A stretch of 64,000 nt of DNA, from assembly GCF_030272615.1 (NCBI RefSeq), contig NC_081415.1:510155873-510219872 (forward strand). The letters run 5' to 3'. Made by a program: the position numbers and the translations under genes. Source of the stretch: Cryptomeria japonica (Eukaryota > Streptophyta > Pinopsida > Cupressales > Cupressaceae). Position 1 is the first letter of the stretch, and each line of letters opens with the position of its first letter. The notes under the pieces are model-generated. The model did no database searches, was not told the DNA's origin, and saw nothing but the letters and a program-made list of their open reading frames with translations. Of the stretch, positions 22,500-34,718 are shown one piece after another.

Positions 22500-23500
22500 C
22501 TAGATCAAATTATAATCCTAACACTAACTATAATTAGGGTTACACTATTAATAAACCCTAACCCTGACCGTAAACTTAACCCTAACACTAAACCTAACCA
22601 TAACCCTAACCATAATCATAAACCTAAATCAAGCCCTAACAATGATGTAAACCCTGACCCTAGGGATAATTCTAAACTTAACCCTAACAATAAACCCTAA
22701 TCCTAATGCTAAACATACATTATATAATCATAATTCAATCATAATCCTAACCCTACCCCCAATTATAATTATAACCCTAACCCTAACCCTAAATTTGATA
22801 TAAACTCTAAACAAAATTGTAAAACTAACAATAAATCCTAACCCTCACCATAAAATTAACCCTAACACTAAACCTTAGACATAACCCGAACCCTAACCTT
22901 AATTGTAATCCCTAACCCTAATGCTAACCATAATCCTAGACCTAAACCAAACCATAAAATTGATGCTAACTCTAACCATGATATAAACCCTAAACAATAT
23001 CATAACCTTAACCATGAAACCTAACCCTAATCATAACCCTAGCCCTACAATAATGTAAACCTTAGTGTTGACCATAATAGAATCCTTTACTCTAACCTTC
23101 ACCATAATCCTAACATTAATCCTAAATCCTAACCCTAACCATAATTTTAAACCTAAACCAAACACTAACCTTGATTAGAACCCTAATTGTATCCCTAACA
23201 ATGATGTAGACCTTAACTCTGACCATAATACTAACCCTAATCCTAACCCTAATTATAATCCTAAAGCCTAACTCCAACCATAATCCTAAACCTAAACCAC
23301 ACCCTAACATTGATACTACCCTTAACCCTAGCCCTAACTGTAATCCTAACAATAATCCTAAATCCTAACCCTAACCATAATTCTAAACCTAAACCAACTC
23401 CTAACCTTGATGTGAATCCTTATCGTATCTCTAACAATTAACCTTAACTCTAACCATAATACTAATCTCAACCCTATCCATAACCATCATACTGACCATT
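22500..23500. repeat. Degenerate plant telomere-like (CCCTAA) array
   Basis: About 1 kb made of CCCTAA and variants (CCATAA, CCTTGA, ACTAAA). Runs of two or three perfect units are present (for example near 22,780-22,800), the rest being mutated. A higher-order period is visible: CCTAAATCCTAACCCTAACC starts at 23,121 and again at 23,357, a 236-bp step with matching neighbours on both sides. This is an interstitial telomere-like array. A short open frame on the minus strand across it is an artefact of the repeat. Confidence 0.9.
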
Positions 23501-23720
23501 AAATAATATTTTATATTATCATTAAATAAATTCCAATATATATCTTACATTTTAGTATATGCTTTAATCTTGTAAAACATATATATTTATTAAAAATAGT
23601 CTAAATGGATATATTTCATATACCTAGATATATAATAATATAATAATATAAAAATATTATTATATAATTCAACTCAAGAAAAAGATACTATATAATATAT
23701 TGCATTTATTTTATGTTTTC

Positions 23721-23746
23721 CATGTCGCGTTGCACGACTGCCACTA
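23721..23746 (+). other. Candidate Helitron 3' terminus
   Basis: GTCGCGTTGCACGAC (23,724-23,738) can form a short hairpin (GTCG/CGAC stem) and is followed five bases later by CTAG (23,743-23,746). Hairpin plus CTRR is the usual Helitron 3' end. Against it: the next base is C and not the expected T, the stem is short, and no matching 5' TC end was found. It could end the Helitron at 14-19 kb or a non-autonomous relative. Confidence 0.25.
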
Positions 23747-23748
23747 GC

Positions 23749-23916
23749 ATATATGTCTTAAATTTTAATTTAATCTATACAAAATACGCCGAGAGATATC
23801 CTTCTCGAGGCGTCTATTTTTAATCAATTTTACATCCTAAATTGAAATAGATGCCTCAAGAAGGATATCTCTCGACGTATTTTATATAGATTAAATTAAA
23901 ATTTAAGACATATATT
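23749..23916. repeat. Near-perfect 168-bp palindrome (foldback or MITE-like)
   Basis: Left arm starts ATATATGTCTTAAATTTTAA and right arm ends TTAAAATTTAAGACATATAT. The arms pair over about 75 bases with four mismatches, all C-to-T type, and a loop of about 10 bases. Inside each arm is a smaller hairpin (ACGCCGAGAG...CTCGAGGCGT). TA dinucleotides flank both ends, compatible with a TA target duplication of a mariner-type MITE. It lies about 490 bases upstream of the RNA-binding protein start codon. Confidence 0.8.
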
Positions 23917-24175
23917 AGTATATAATCTTCACCCTCATTTATGACATTATCCTAATCCATTTACATTTAATCCCCCCCAACCAAAAAAAAAAAAACCAAA
24001 AACCAAAAATCATTCACTTAATCACTTTAAAGTTTCTGTTTAATTTCTCTAAGTTTGTATGTAGATTTTTTTTTTTAATTTACATAGATTAAGCTTATGA
24101 GAAGGTATATATAATTATGAGAAAATACTATAAAGCATCATTGTGTGGGAGTTTACTTAGGAGATAGGGCCGATT
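23917..24175. other. AT-rich upstream region of the RNA-binding protein gene
   Basis: Contains a poly-A/C tract (23,970-24,010) and a poly-T tract (24,067-24,076). No gene and no strong regulatory motif recognised beyond those listed separately. Confidence 0.5.
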
Positions 24176-24188
24176 TTGTCGTGGAGTG

Positions 24189-24198
24189 CATATATAAA
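24189..24198 (+). promoter_or_regulatory. Probable TATA box
   Basis: CATATATAAATT lies about 215 bases upstream of the start codon at 24,408 and about 80 bases upstream of the telo-box. Spacing suggests transcription starts near 24,220-24,230, giving a 5' UTR of about 180 bases. Inferred from sequence only. Confidence 0.5.
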
Positions 24199-24266
24199 TT
24201 TTAGTGGTCAGCAATCTTGCGAAAATCATATTTTCTTCGAGTACTGCAAGAAATCTTTTAAGCCAC

Positions 24267-24275
24267 AAACCCTAG
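24267..24275 (+). promoter_or_regulatory. Telo-box (AAACCCTAG)
   Basis: AAACCCTAG matches the plant telo-box, a short motif common near the start of genes for translation and RNA-metabolism proteins. Here it sits just downstream of the likely start site, which fits an RNA-binding protein gene. It is a single short motif, so chance is possible. Confidence 0.4.
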
Positions 24276-24407
24276 AACGGCATATACCAGGTTTCTCAGG
24301 GTTTTGCTCCATACCTCTCCAAACAAACCATACTACCACATTTCACTTCGAACCCTTACGGAAGGGCCCGTGTTCGAATCCGAAGAGAGCACGTTTATTC
24401 TACAACA

Positions 24408-27400
24408 ATGCCGCCCAAAACAGTAAAGAAGGCTCCCGCTGGAGCAGGGGTGAAGAAAACGGTGACGAAAAATGCCACCAAATCTACGAAAGCCTCGACC
24501 AAGGCCGCCAACTCTCCATCCGTAAAAACAGAAGCTGAAGCCATTGAGAAGGGACAGACTTCGGCTACGCTTGATGCCACTAAGGTCGAGGAAAAACCCT
24601 CCGAGGCAACAGTTCAGCCCCCCAGCAGTGTGGAAGTGACTGCAATGGATGTAGAAAAATCTGTTGATGACGTCAAGGCCGAAAAGAAGGAGACTGAAGC
24701 TGTCAAAGAAAGCACAGGTAGGATTACTACTAGGGTCAGTTTTTCATTTTTATGCTTGTTTGATATACGGTAACGTTTATCTTGATGGCTATCATTTTGC
24801 TTAGATGGAACAAAATGATATCTTTATTGTCAAAGTCAACTTGCGATTGCACTAGCCTTTCCGTTGGCTATTTTTATCCTATTATCAGTACTTACATACA
24901 TTCCACAATATCCAAATAAATATATGTCTCCCCACAATAGTCAGGTTCATTACCTACATATTTCACCGCAATACCCAAGATTAGTGGTTACATGTCTCCC
25001 CACAATACCCAAGTTCGGTAGTTAACTACCATCTCTCGTTACAATATTCAAGTTCTTTAGTTGCGTGTCTCCCACCAATATCCAATTCCAGTAATGACTT
25101 GTCTGCCCACATACTCTTTCACTTGCATGTATACCCATGACACCTGAGTTCGATACTTGTCATACTTTTCCACATAACCTGGATTCATTTTTTACAAATT
25201 ACTCGTCTCCCCCTCATTACTATTTTCATTACTTGATTTCTATCCGCATCCACAATTTCAATACTTCATGTACCCCCGCAAGTACAACACCCTATTTCAA
25301 TTCTTACATGTTCACCACATTTCTCAAGTTCAAAAATTGCACAATAGTCAATTTCAGTACATATATGTCTCTCCAGAATTCAATTTGAACACCAGGCTTG
25401 TTATCAGTCATCTGGTGACTAATAGTTCCTCAGCACATCTCATTTGATACAAAATATTATTGTACCTATCTGCGCAAAGCTTGTTTGTAACATGGGGTGG
25501 GTTTTGGTCCTTATCATGGTTGCTAAAAGCTAGGCTAAATATTGAGACATAGGACTTATAGAATATTGACTGGACTGGAGACCATTAAATTTGATTAAAA
25601 AATTTTAGGATTAGCACTGGAGGGAGTAATAGAGAACATTAAGTGGTTTAGGGTTCCTAATATGGTTACTGAATATTAGTCTAAAAATTTGGGTACGACT
25701 CATTGAGAACACAAGGCAGGTTTGGGTTCTTAGTTTGGTTGTAGAGCAGACATTGAGGTAGAGCTCATATGTAACACGCGAAATGGACAATTAGTCAATA
25801 CAGCCACAAGTTTTAAGGATAAATATTGAAGCCGCTCCTTATAGAAGATTGATCAAGCTTTGTTCCTTGACATGATTATGAAATTGGAGGATTTGGATTG
25901 GGATATAGTCTGTAGATATTTAGGTTCTTAGAATGTTCCAGTGCATATCTACCTTAATGCATCCGGGACCACAGGGGTGGGTGGAGGCCCCTGCCTTGGA
26001 TTCTGCTTCTATATATTTTTTCTTGTGTTTTGAAAGCTCATAAAAGTTGGATCTGATCTCTGGCCGTATGTTCAATTTTTAATCTATTAAAAAAACTATA
26101 ATTTTTTTTCTAGTGATTCTTCTTTCATTTGAACTCTAGTCATATGCACAAATTTAATTTGTTTTTGCTCAAAACCAGAATTTTTTTCTCCTAATGTTTC
26201 TTGTTTGGGTGTCAGAATCAACTGCTGGTGGCAGTGGGGCCTCAAAAGAAGATGACTTAAAGGAAGAAAGTGTTAAGGGTAAGGAATTGGATGTAGAGGA
26301 CACAGATGTTGCACTGCAAGAAGTACAGGAAAATGTGGGTAGTGCTGAAGAGAATCAGATTGCTGGTGGTGAGAAGGCTGAAAATGATGAAGTAACAGCC
26401 GAGGAGGATCAGGGAGGTGATGCTGAGGGAAGAGGGGAATATAAAGAAGAAGTGCTGCTTGATGAAGGAGAGGAAGAGCACCCGCAGCATGATGAAATGC
26501 CAGCACCTATTAAGGAGCGGAGGAAACAGAAAGAATTTGAAGTTTTTGTTGGTGGGCTTGACAAGGATGCTAATGAAGAGGACTTGAAGAAGGTATTTGG
26601 TGAAGTGGGTGAAATTATTGAGATTAGATTGGCCAAGAATCCTCATACACAGAAAAACAAGGGCTTTGCTTTCATTCGTTTTGCAACTGTTGAGCAGGCC
26701 AAAAAAGCTGTGGCGGAGCTTAAGAATCCACAGGTATTGAAGTTTTTTTTTGGGTGGATCTCAAGTGGAATTAATTTGGTCAGATTTGTTGAATTTTAGT
26801 TTCTGTCTTTAATTCATTTATATGTTTATTAGTTTTTTTGGGCACCGACAATAGAGTGGATTACTGCCTTTAATTGTATCTTGTCCACCTTTTTGCTTTG
26901 TCCTAAATATGAGATCTCCAACTAGACTTTACCCGTTCTTTTAAATTTTAATTAATTGTATTTTTATTTTGCAAGTGTACTGTGTTTTGTTTGCATTAAG
27001 TTTGAACATCTTGTTTCAGATTTGCTTATTTACATTTTGAGCAAGGAAGTTTATTATGCTTGTGTTGCTATTAAAAATGGTTGTGAACCATTACCAGTCT
27101 TCTGTATGGCCAATGTTTCATATTCCAAACCCAATCCTTATTTTAGTTTTTCCTAGTCTATAATTCTTGTCACAAATGCTTTATTTGCCTGCTGTTTGGC
27201 CTATGTTGCACGTGCTGAAGTTGAACCTTTCCTTAGATTTTTTCGGTAAGGAATGCTTGCCTACATTAATGCTTTCTTTAGGTGTTTTGGGCCAATATTA
27301 CATGTTGTGAAGTTAATCATCTTTGAGGTTTTTATCAAGGTGCATTTGTTTCCATTTAGATTTTATTTGGGTAGTTTACTGTGCACCTTGTCCATTTAAA

Positions 27401-30400
27401 TTTAGTGTTAGCTCTTTTTCGTTTTTCATTTTAAGTGTTTACATTAAGACTTTCTCTGAGTAGTATTTGGACAAAGTACTGTGCTTGATTGTTTTTCTTT
27501 CCTTTGGTCTTCTATGAATCTACAATTGTTTTTTGTCAAGGACACTGATTGGTGTGTGTTTGGTCAATATTACATTTTATCCTGTCTTTTAGATGTTACT
27601 TCAAGGCATATGCTCTAAAGTTATGCTTCTTTTAATTTTTCCTTTAAGCTACATGTTCTGAATTTAATCTTACTTTTACTTTTTCTTTTAAGCTACATGT
27701 TCTGAAGTTAATCTTACTTTTAGTTTTTCGTTAAGATGGATTTGTTTTCGTTAAAACTTAATTTGAGTATTATCTGGCCTATTTCATCATTTTTTGAATT
27801 TCACAAATTTTAATTCATTAAGGCTTCGTTTGGATGGTGTTTGGCCAATGTTTCACACTTGGATGTTTCTTTTTTCCTTTTTTGTCTTTTTAATATTTTA
27901 TGAATCTACAATTGTATTTGTCAAGAATTTTATTTGATCAATATGACATGTTCTGTAGTTTACGCTTCCTTTAGTTTTTACTTATGCTCTGAAGTTATCC
28001 TTTTTTAGTTTTTCCTTTAAGCTACATGTTCTGTATTTAATCTTACACCATCATTAAGATGGATTTATTTTAATAAAAACTTAATTTGAGTGGTATCTGT
28101 GGGCCTATTTCATCTATTTTTGAATTTCACCACTTGAATTTTTCAGTAAGATAAAAGTATATACACAAAGGATTCCATTTGGGTAATGTTTGGCCATTGT
28201 TTCACGCTTGGATGTTTCTTTTGCTTTTTTTTTTGTTAAAAGTCTTTGTATGAATCTACAATTGTATTTGTCAAGAATTTTTTTTGAGTAGTGTTTGGGG
28301 TAATGTGACATGTTATGCTAGTTAATTTTTAATTTATTTTTTTCCATTAGGCTGACCAGTGTTGTGTGTATCTCTAGGAGCTCTCTAACCATTTTAATTA
28401 ATTAAAGTTGCATCCTTGCAATGTACTTGAAATTCTAGGTAAAGGGGAAGAGATGTGGAGTGACACGAAGCCAGGATAACGAAACCCTTTATGTACGCAA
28501 CATCAGCAGGTCTTGGACAAAGGATGATGTAAGACTATTTATGCACTTTGTTTTTCTACATGACAATTTGCTGCAAGATCACATTATTTGTATATTTGTG
28601 AATTTTGGAACAGCTAGTTTATAGTATATACTGGTTCTTATGTGATTTATTTGCAGCTGAGAAACAAATTGAAGGAGTATGGAATAGAAGACGTTGAGGA
28701 GTTAACTTTGATGGATGATCCAGAGCATGAAGGCATGAATAGAGGCTTTGCATTTTTGGAATTTAACACTCATCTTGATGCAACAAATGCATTCAAACGC
28801 TTGCAGAAACGAGATGTTTTCTTTGGTGTTGATGTTTCTGCAAAGGTTGCATTTGCCAAGTCTGGCATTGAGCCAGATGAAGAAATTATGGCCCAGGTAA
28901 GCAAACCATCTATCCTGTTAATGGTTGTTTATGCCATGCATTTTGAGCTGTTATTATATGCTATGTAAAGTTTACTACAGTTTGATAACCTGCATTTTAT
29001 AAACTGAGATAAACATATTTTCTGTGAAATAAAAACATGTATTTGGTAGTTCTTTAAGCTGAGATGTCTTGCTGTGTGAGCAGTATGAGCAAATGGATTT
29101 TCCGTTATTTGTTAAGTCTCATTTGTTGAATAAGAGAATATTGCTTTTGCAGGTTAAGTCTGTGTTTGTTGATGGCTTGCCAGCCGCTTGGGATGAGGAG
29201 CACGTTAAGGAGAAATTTAAGAAGTATGGTGAAATTGAGAATGTACAATTGGCACGTAATATGCCTTCTGCCAGACGCAAAGATTTTGGATTTATTAATT
29301 ATACAACTCGTGAAGCAGCTCTGGCATGTATTGAAGGTGTCAACAAGAATGAGCTAGCTGAAGGAGATAAAAAGGTACTTTAGGCTTGTGATTTCTTAAT
29401 GTTTGCTGTTATTTGCATATGATATGATTGAATGTTTTGATACTATATCTTTAGACGAAATTGTGCCTGTCTTATACACAGGTCAATATCAAAGCTACAC
29501 TGCGGAAACCTCAGCAAAAGGGACGATCCATCAAGGATCCTGCTCGGGTAGGATACCAAACAGGTTATGGTAGTGCTCGTGGTTATAGTGGCAGTCGGGG
29601 GAGTCGGGTGCCATGGGGTCGTAGTGCTGGTGTTCATAGTGGAAGTCGATTTGATGTTCGTGGAGCAAGGGATTTTCTAGGTGGAAGGGATCATTTCCGT
29701 GGTTCTCGTGATTATTCAGATAGAGGCAGGCATTTGCCATCTTCTGGGAGGATGTATGATAGGCGACCGACTGGTACTTGAATGACAAGTTGTTGATGTT
29801 TATCGTATGAATAGGTTATTTAATATCTAGGTAAGTTTTTCCAAGCAAACTGAATGATTTGTTATAATATACGGTGTATTTCCAGCTGCAAATTATTATG
29901 GTGAAGAAGACGAACTTTACATACAGAGACAAGGTCGAACTTCAAGCAGATCTGCTGCAGCAATTCCTAGACGACCTGCATACAGAGATTATGGATATGA
30001 AGCAGATTACTATTCTGAAGCTGTTCCCCAAAGTCATTCAAGGATTCCCTCACGCAGAAGTGCATATGATGAAGATGGCTATGGTTACCATATGGATGAA
30101 GTTTCAGCCTATCATGATGCACCTGTTCGTAATTATGATGCAGTATCAGTGCCAAAGCGCCCATATTCAGATCTGGTAGTTGTTTGATTTTAATTTGAAT
30201 CTTTATTGTAGGTTATTTTCCCTCTATCATTTATTCTTGGTTTGAACTCCATGATTTTGTGACTTTTTGTTAGGACCCGGAGCTTTCATATGCAGGACCA
30301 CCTACAAGACGCCAAAGGACTCACCTGGATCATGACTTAGGAGCTGGTTAGTATTCCTTGAGTGGTATAATTGTGGTTGAACTGGCCTGGTCTATATACA

Positions 30401-30675
30401 ACTAAGAGAATGCACTTGCGTGTTTTGCAGTTTGTTTGATTTTTTTGATGCTTAGAAAGACAATACAAATATAGAGGATGATGAATGTGTAATTTATTCC
30501 TTCAAACTTGTGTCAGTTAGCTTTACAATTTTATAATACTGCTCAATTCCTTATTATAGGTCCAGTTGGAGGTAGCAGAGCTGGTGGAATGGAGGGTGTA
30601 TCGTATCCACCTATTTATTCAAGCAGAAATGTTGGTGGTTATGGACAGAGAGGTGCTCCAGGATCATATTATTGA
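24408..30675 (+). CDS. Three-RRM hnRNP Q/R-like RNA-binding protein
   Basis: Nine coding exons with GT-AG borders: 24408-24717, 26216-26733, 28439-28528, 28657-28896, 29153-29374, 29482-29773, 29886-30175, 30274-30346, 30560-30675. They join into 2,151 bases, 716 codons plus stop, with no break, so the gene looks intact. Residues 1-100 are Lys/Ala-rich (MPPKTVKKAP), 104-205 acidic. RRM1 is about 211-286 (RNP2 VFVGGL, RNP1 KGFAFIRF), RRM2 about 292-374 (LYVRNI, RGFAFLEF), RRM3 about 390-470 (VFVDGL, KDFGFINY). The C-terminus is rich in Arg, Gly, Tyr and Ser. The architecture and the conserved segments CGVTRSQDN, MNRGFAFLEF and ARNMPSARRKDFGF match the plant family of Arabidopsis AT2G44710, recalled without a search. 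Expected role: nuclear RNA binding in mRNA processing. The exact RNA target is unknown. Confidence 0.95.
24718..26215 (+). other. Intron 1 with a degenerate minisatellite of about 35 bp
   Basis: Between about 24,885 and 25,385 the motif ATGTCTCCCCACAATACC, then CAAGTTC and a GTA-TTAC-like end, recurs every 34-37 bases for roughly 14 increasingly decayed units. From about 25,470 to 25,800 a second degenerate pattern repeats (GGTTTGGGTTC, TTAGTTTGGTTG, then ATTGAGG-like) with a longer unit. No ORF or transposon signature was seen. Confidence 0.7.
26734..28438 (+). other. Intron 2 with a three-unit tandem repeat of about 350-390 bp
   Basis: TGAATCTACAATTG-TTTGTCAAG occurs near 27,515, 27,901 and 28,250. 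TTAAGCTACATGTTCTG occurs near 27,645, 27,687 and 28,017, and GATGGATTT-TTTT with AACTTAATTTGAGT near 27,736 and 28,059. The order of these blocks is kept, so the intron grew by tandem duplication. No coding content. Confidence 0.7.
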
Positions 30676-31000
30676 AAGGTTAGTTTCTACTGTTATTATA
30701 AAGTGAGATTTTTCTAGAACAAATTACACATGTTCTTGTTTGAAAAAAATTATTTGCCTGTCATGCTTTTCTATGAATTTGTAAAGGTAGCACGTCTTAT
30801 TTCAATTTGTGTATTTTGTCAAATGTTGTAAGTTTTCAGTCTTGTGATGTGTTATTACTAACTGTGTAAACATTTAAGTACAGAATGAGATCTATCAGGC
30901 TGACTGGATTGAATGGATTCAGCTTATGGGATGCTTTTGGCTTGGCTGGTTCTCTGAGAAAGTGAAAGTTTTATGATAATACATGTTGTGCAGTAAAATG
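30676..31000 (+). other. 3' UTR with a probable intron
   Basis: Three bases after the stop codon the sequence reads AAAG-GTTAGT (donor at 30,679). A matching acceptor, ACAG, ends at 30,883, with a perfect plant branch-site sequence TACTAAC near 30,857. A spliced 3' UTR of this kind can mark transcripts for nonsense-mediated decay, which RNA-binding protein genes sometimes use for self-control; that is inference. Confidence 0.55.
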
Positions 31001-34000
31001 GTTGCAGCTTCTTGTCACTTTTTGTAGGACTTGTAGGATGATCGCTAGGGAAATAGATAAAACTAGTAAAGTGACGGGTTATGAGAATTTAAAGAGAATA
31101 ATTTTGGCCCTTGGTAACAGATCAACATTTGATGATAAATTCCAAGGCAGACAATAGTTGGTTTCTTATTATGGGAGGAGGTTAGCAAATTTGACCTACA
31201 GGTTGCAACATGTAGTAAATGCTGTAACAATTTCTAGTATTTTTTCAATTTTTGGTATAATGACTTGGCAGATTTTGAGTTTATCTTCAGATATGTGTTA
31301 AAGCAGTTTTTATTGGATGCTTGGGCAACTCTATGGTTCAATGCTATTGGAGTATTGGCCCTGTTTGTAAGGCCAAGAGAAACAAATGTGCATGATATTG
31401 CTGTTCATTTGTTCCCTACATCTCGGATCTGGTCTGGGAGTAATAGAGGCTACTGAAGCAAAGATGTTTTGAGTTCATGCTGGAAACTTTAACTTGTCTA
31501 TGACAACCAAGCATCTGACAAATAGCATTATTAACTTTGAAGTTGGAACTTTTAGTGAAAATCTGGAAACTTTTCCCAAACTGGATTTTATGGTAATTTG
31601 TTTCTGATGCAAAATGTTATCTAACAATTGAGTTGGATTTGAAACTCAACATAAGGTAATAAGCGTGCAGTTGCACTGATTTTCAACATTCAATGGCTTG
31701 AACTATAAGATATTTGAGAAATATGACGAGATGTAATCTATAAGACAAATTATTATCATTGAGATTCTATGGCAATCATCCATCTATGGCCAATGTTAAA
31801 GATGGAAAATTAGATTACTTATCTTATGCATGAGATGAATTCAACAAAAAAGCTTCCTAGGATGCCTACTTGACTTTGGGATTTTAGTATACATGGAACA
31901 TTCGAAGCACTCAACATATTACTGCACGTTTGCTTTCTAGGGAATGTGAGAAGCCTTCATTGACATTCAACTTAATTCTGGAAGTACATTTTAGGTTGGC
32001 TATACAAAGTATAGTGTGCGTTTAGTAGAGTCAACTTTGCATAACTTAATACTTACAAGAAGTAACAGGAGTTATAGATAAAGATTTGAGGTTTGCTCAC
32101 TAAATCACATTCTTTCAGCATTCACTGCTTTGAAGATTATGCCTCCAAGATGTTGGCAAGTTTCAATTAAGGTCCTTGTCTGATGGTAAACAGGATCAAA
32201 CGGCTAATGTTCTCAATCAAGGTTCATAATAAAGGTTTGTTGCTGTGAATGTTTTTTGGTCAGGATTCACACATAGATCCTTGAAGGTCCAGAGGCATTC
32301 CTGATGTGTGAGATTTCTGATTTCTTTAGTAATGGGTGATGAGTTTCCTTGTCATTTAATTTAGAACCATGTAGGGGTCTTGTAGGTTGTGTTCTTGGCT
32401 TCTTGAGCAAGGCTCTAAAAAATGTCACATGTTAAACAAATGCATGGACATATTTTGTTTTCTATTAGAATGTATGTAATGAACTGTTTTGTTTGAGAGA
32501 CCAACTGTGAGATTTGGACATGTCTGCCTCTATCATGCAACTCCCTTGATTGTAACACGGAAGAATCTTTTCATTGTGTAATGTTGTGATAGGATTAGTC
32601 TATGACTACCATGAATTGAAATTCACTCATTATGGGTTATAACAATCTTGTGTCATAGGGTATTCTTATTAGTTGTGCAAATTTCCTTCTGTAACGAGAA
32701 ATATTTCTTGTTAGAATGAATAATTATGTTTTTTGGATTATCATATTTCTTGAACATGATACAATAATATGGACGGTTTATGGAGCGGTCAATCACATTC
32801 TCTTAAATTAAGACAAACCTTGATAACCCTGTCATTTATATTTGCTTCTCTGAATGATAAATTGTGTAGGAAGTAATAGTATAGATATCTTAAATATATA
32901 ATATCATCTGAGATTTTTTTATTTATTACAGAACTTCATGGACATGGAGACTCAAATTGCAATTGCCTTCTTTTTTTATCGTAAGAGTTATTATGTAACT
33001 TTGGAAATATTAGCATTAATTGTTTTTATAATTATTGGCAAATTTTTAATTTTAAAGTGTCCTAAATATGATGTGCTTATATGGTGCTTATAATAGTTAA
33101 AATTCTATGTAGTAATAGCTAGTTTTATACCCGTCTTTATGATTTAAAAAAATAATAATGTTAAAAAAAATTAATTATGCTATAATATATGTTTATTTTT
33201 TGTTTTGTTAAAGTTCCTCTTAAATGTGCTTCTACAAGAGAATATTGATTCTACATGCGAAAGGAAAAGACTTGATGAACATGTCCAAAGTTTTATTTAT
33301 GGAGAGATTCACATGGGAGATTATGCACAAAGGAATATTTGAGAGACAAATGAGCAAGGGGATAGTTTAAACTCACTCGTTTAGCACCATGAAATTTTCA
33401 GTCTATAATGTCTTGTTGAATTTTCTGTTTGGCACCAAAAATCCATGCATTCAAATTCAGAAAAACAAATCATAACGTGTACATTCTTTTGAAAATCATA
33501 ACATGTACATTCTTTTGAAAGGCTTTGAATGTTCAAAATATTTTCAAAAACTTGGAAAGGCAATTATTAGTTAGCGATTAACTAGGAAATTATAAATAGG
33601 ATAGTTATAGGAGTTTTCTCTTGCCACTTGATAGGTTAGCCATTCGAGCAGTACTAGCCAATTTGTAGGACAAACCCCCAACTATTTTAAAGGCGAGCAC
33701 TTCCTAGGATAACCTACTAGCCGAATTGTAGGGAATCAGCTTGTACTTGATAGTTGCTAGCCCCACTCTTGCTAAAACGGTTTTAGAATTGCTCATAGAG
33801 ACAGAATTTTAGGGTTGGGGGAGGGGGGCAGGCGAGCGGTAGGCAGGCACTCTACTATTTGCAAGGGGCTAGAATAAGAGGAGTTGGTGGAAAAACCAAG
33901 CGTCTATAGAACTCTTTTTGAAATTGGATGAAGGATGGATTTTGTTGCTCTATGAGCCAATGATCTTATGCTTTATGTTGTTGCCTATTTGGATGTGCAG

Positions 34001-34300
34001 CTTGTAGCCATTGTTACTAGTTTTTTGGTTGTGAAGATGCATGTGTATTTACTTTGTGCACTTGGGTTAAAATAAATAGGTTATTATTTAATTTGAGTCA
34101 TTAAATTTTGTGTTGATGCATCTTTCTTAGGTTAGTTTGCATTCTATTTATAAACCCAAGTTGCACTTTTCACCCTTAAACAAAAAGCTGTGTTCTTTCA
34201 GTTAAAAGCACACCTTTGAAAAATCTTTATACACCATTTAAAAACTCTTTACATTGTACAAGAGAGCTACCTCTCAAACATAGAGAGATATTGCTAATCT
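31000..34300. other. No gene recognised
   Basis: AT-rich DNA with isolated short ORFs (for example 31,265-31,456) that show no domain. Apart from G-rich DNA near 33,815-33,850 nothing stands out. It may be the downstream spacer of the RNA-binding protein gene plus old repeat DNA. Confidence 0.5.
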
Positions 34301-34718
34301 ACTAGTGATCTTTTCAATTGTTGGAGCATTTGTTGCTATTCATTGATGAGTCAAGATTGTTTTGTAGTGAAATATTGCAACAAAAAATCTATTTACGAAC
34401 AAAGTTTAGTCAAAGTGGTTTATTAATTGTTGGAGTAGAGAGATAGAATTCCTTAATTACAAGGAATTATTTTTTGCTAACTTATTTGAACTACAAAGTA
34501 CTGAAGTCATTAAGTTGTGTAAATATTTTAGTTTAAGTATTATTTACAACCACGTAAAATCAAGTTCTATCAATAATTAAAAAAAAATGCTCGTCTATCA
34601 AAAGTTTTCTTTCATTTTGTGGTTAGATCAACAAACCGTATATCTTACATGGTATCAAAACATTAGTGATTTAAGTGAAGCCTTCATCAAGGGGGGGATA
34701 CATTTTTCAATATAATTT

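Noticed and set aside
23122-23352. A 76-codon minus-strand frame rich in Val, Arg, Leu and Gly
   Set aside because: It is produced by the TTAGGG-like repeat read in one phase.
26257-26646. Minus-strand frames of 75-129 codons
   Set aside because: They are antisense to exon 2 of the RNA-binding protein gene, whose Glu/Asp codons leave the opposite strand open.
31265-31456. A 63-codon + strand frame downstream of the RNA-binding protein gene
   Set aside because: No domain, no splice or codon-use support.
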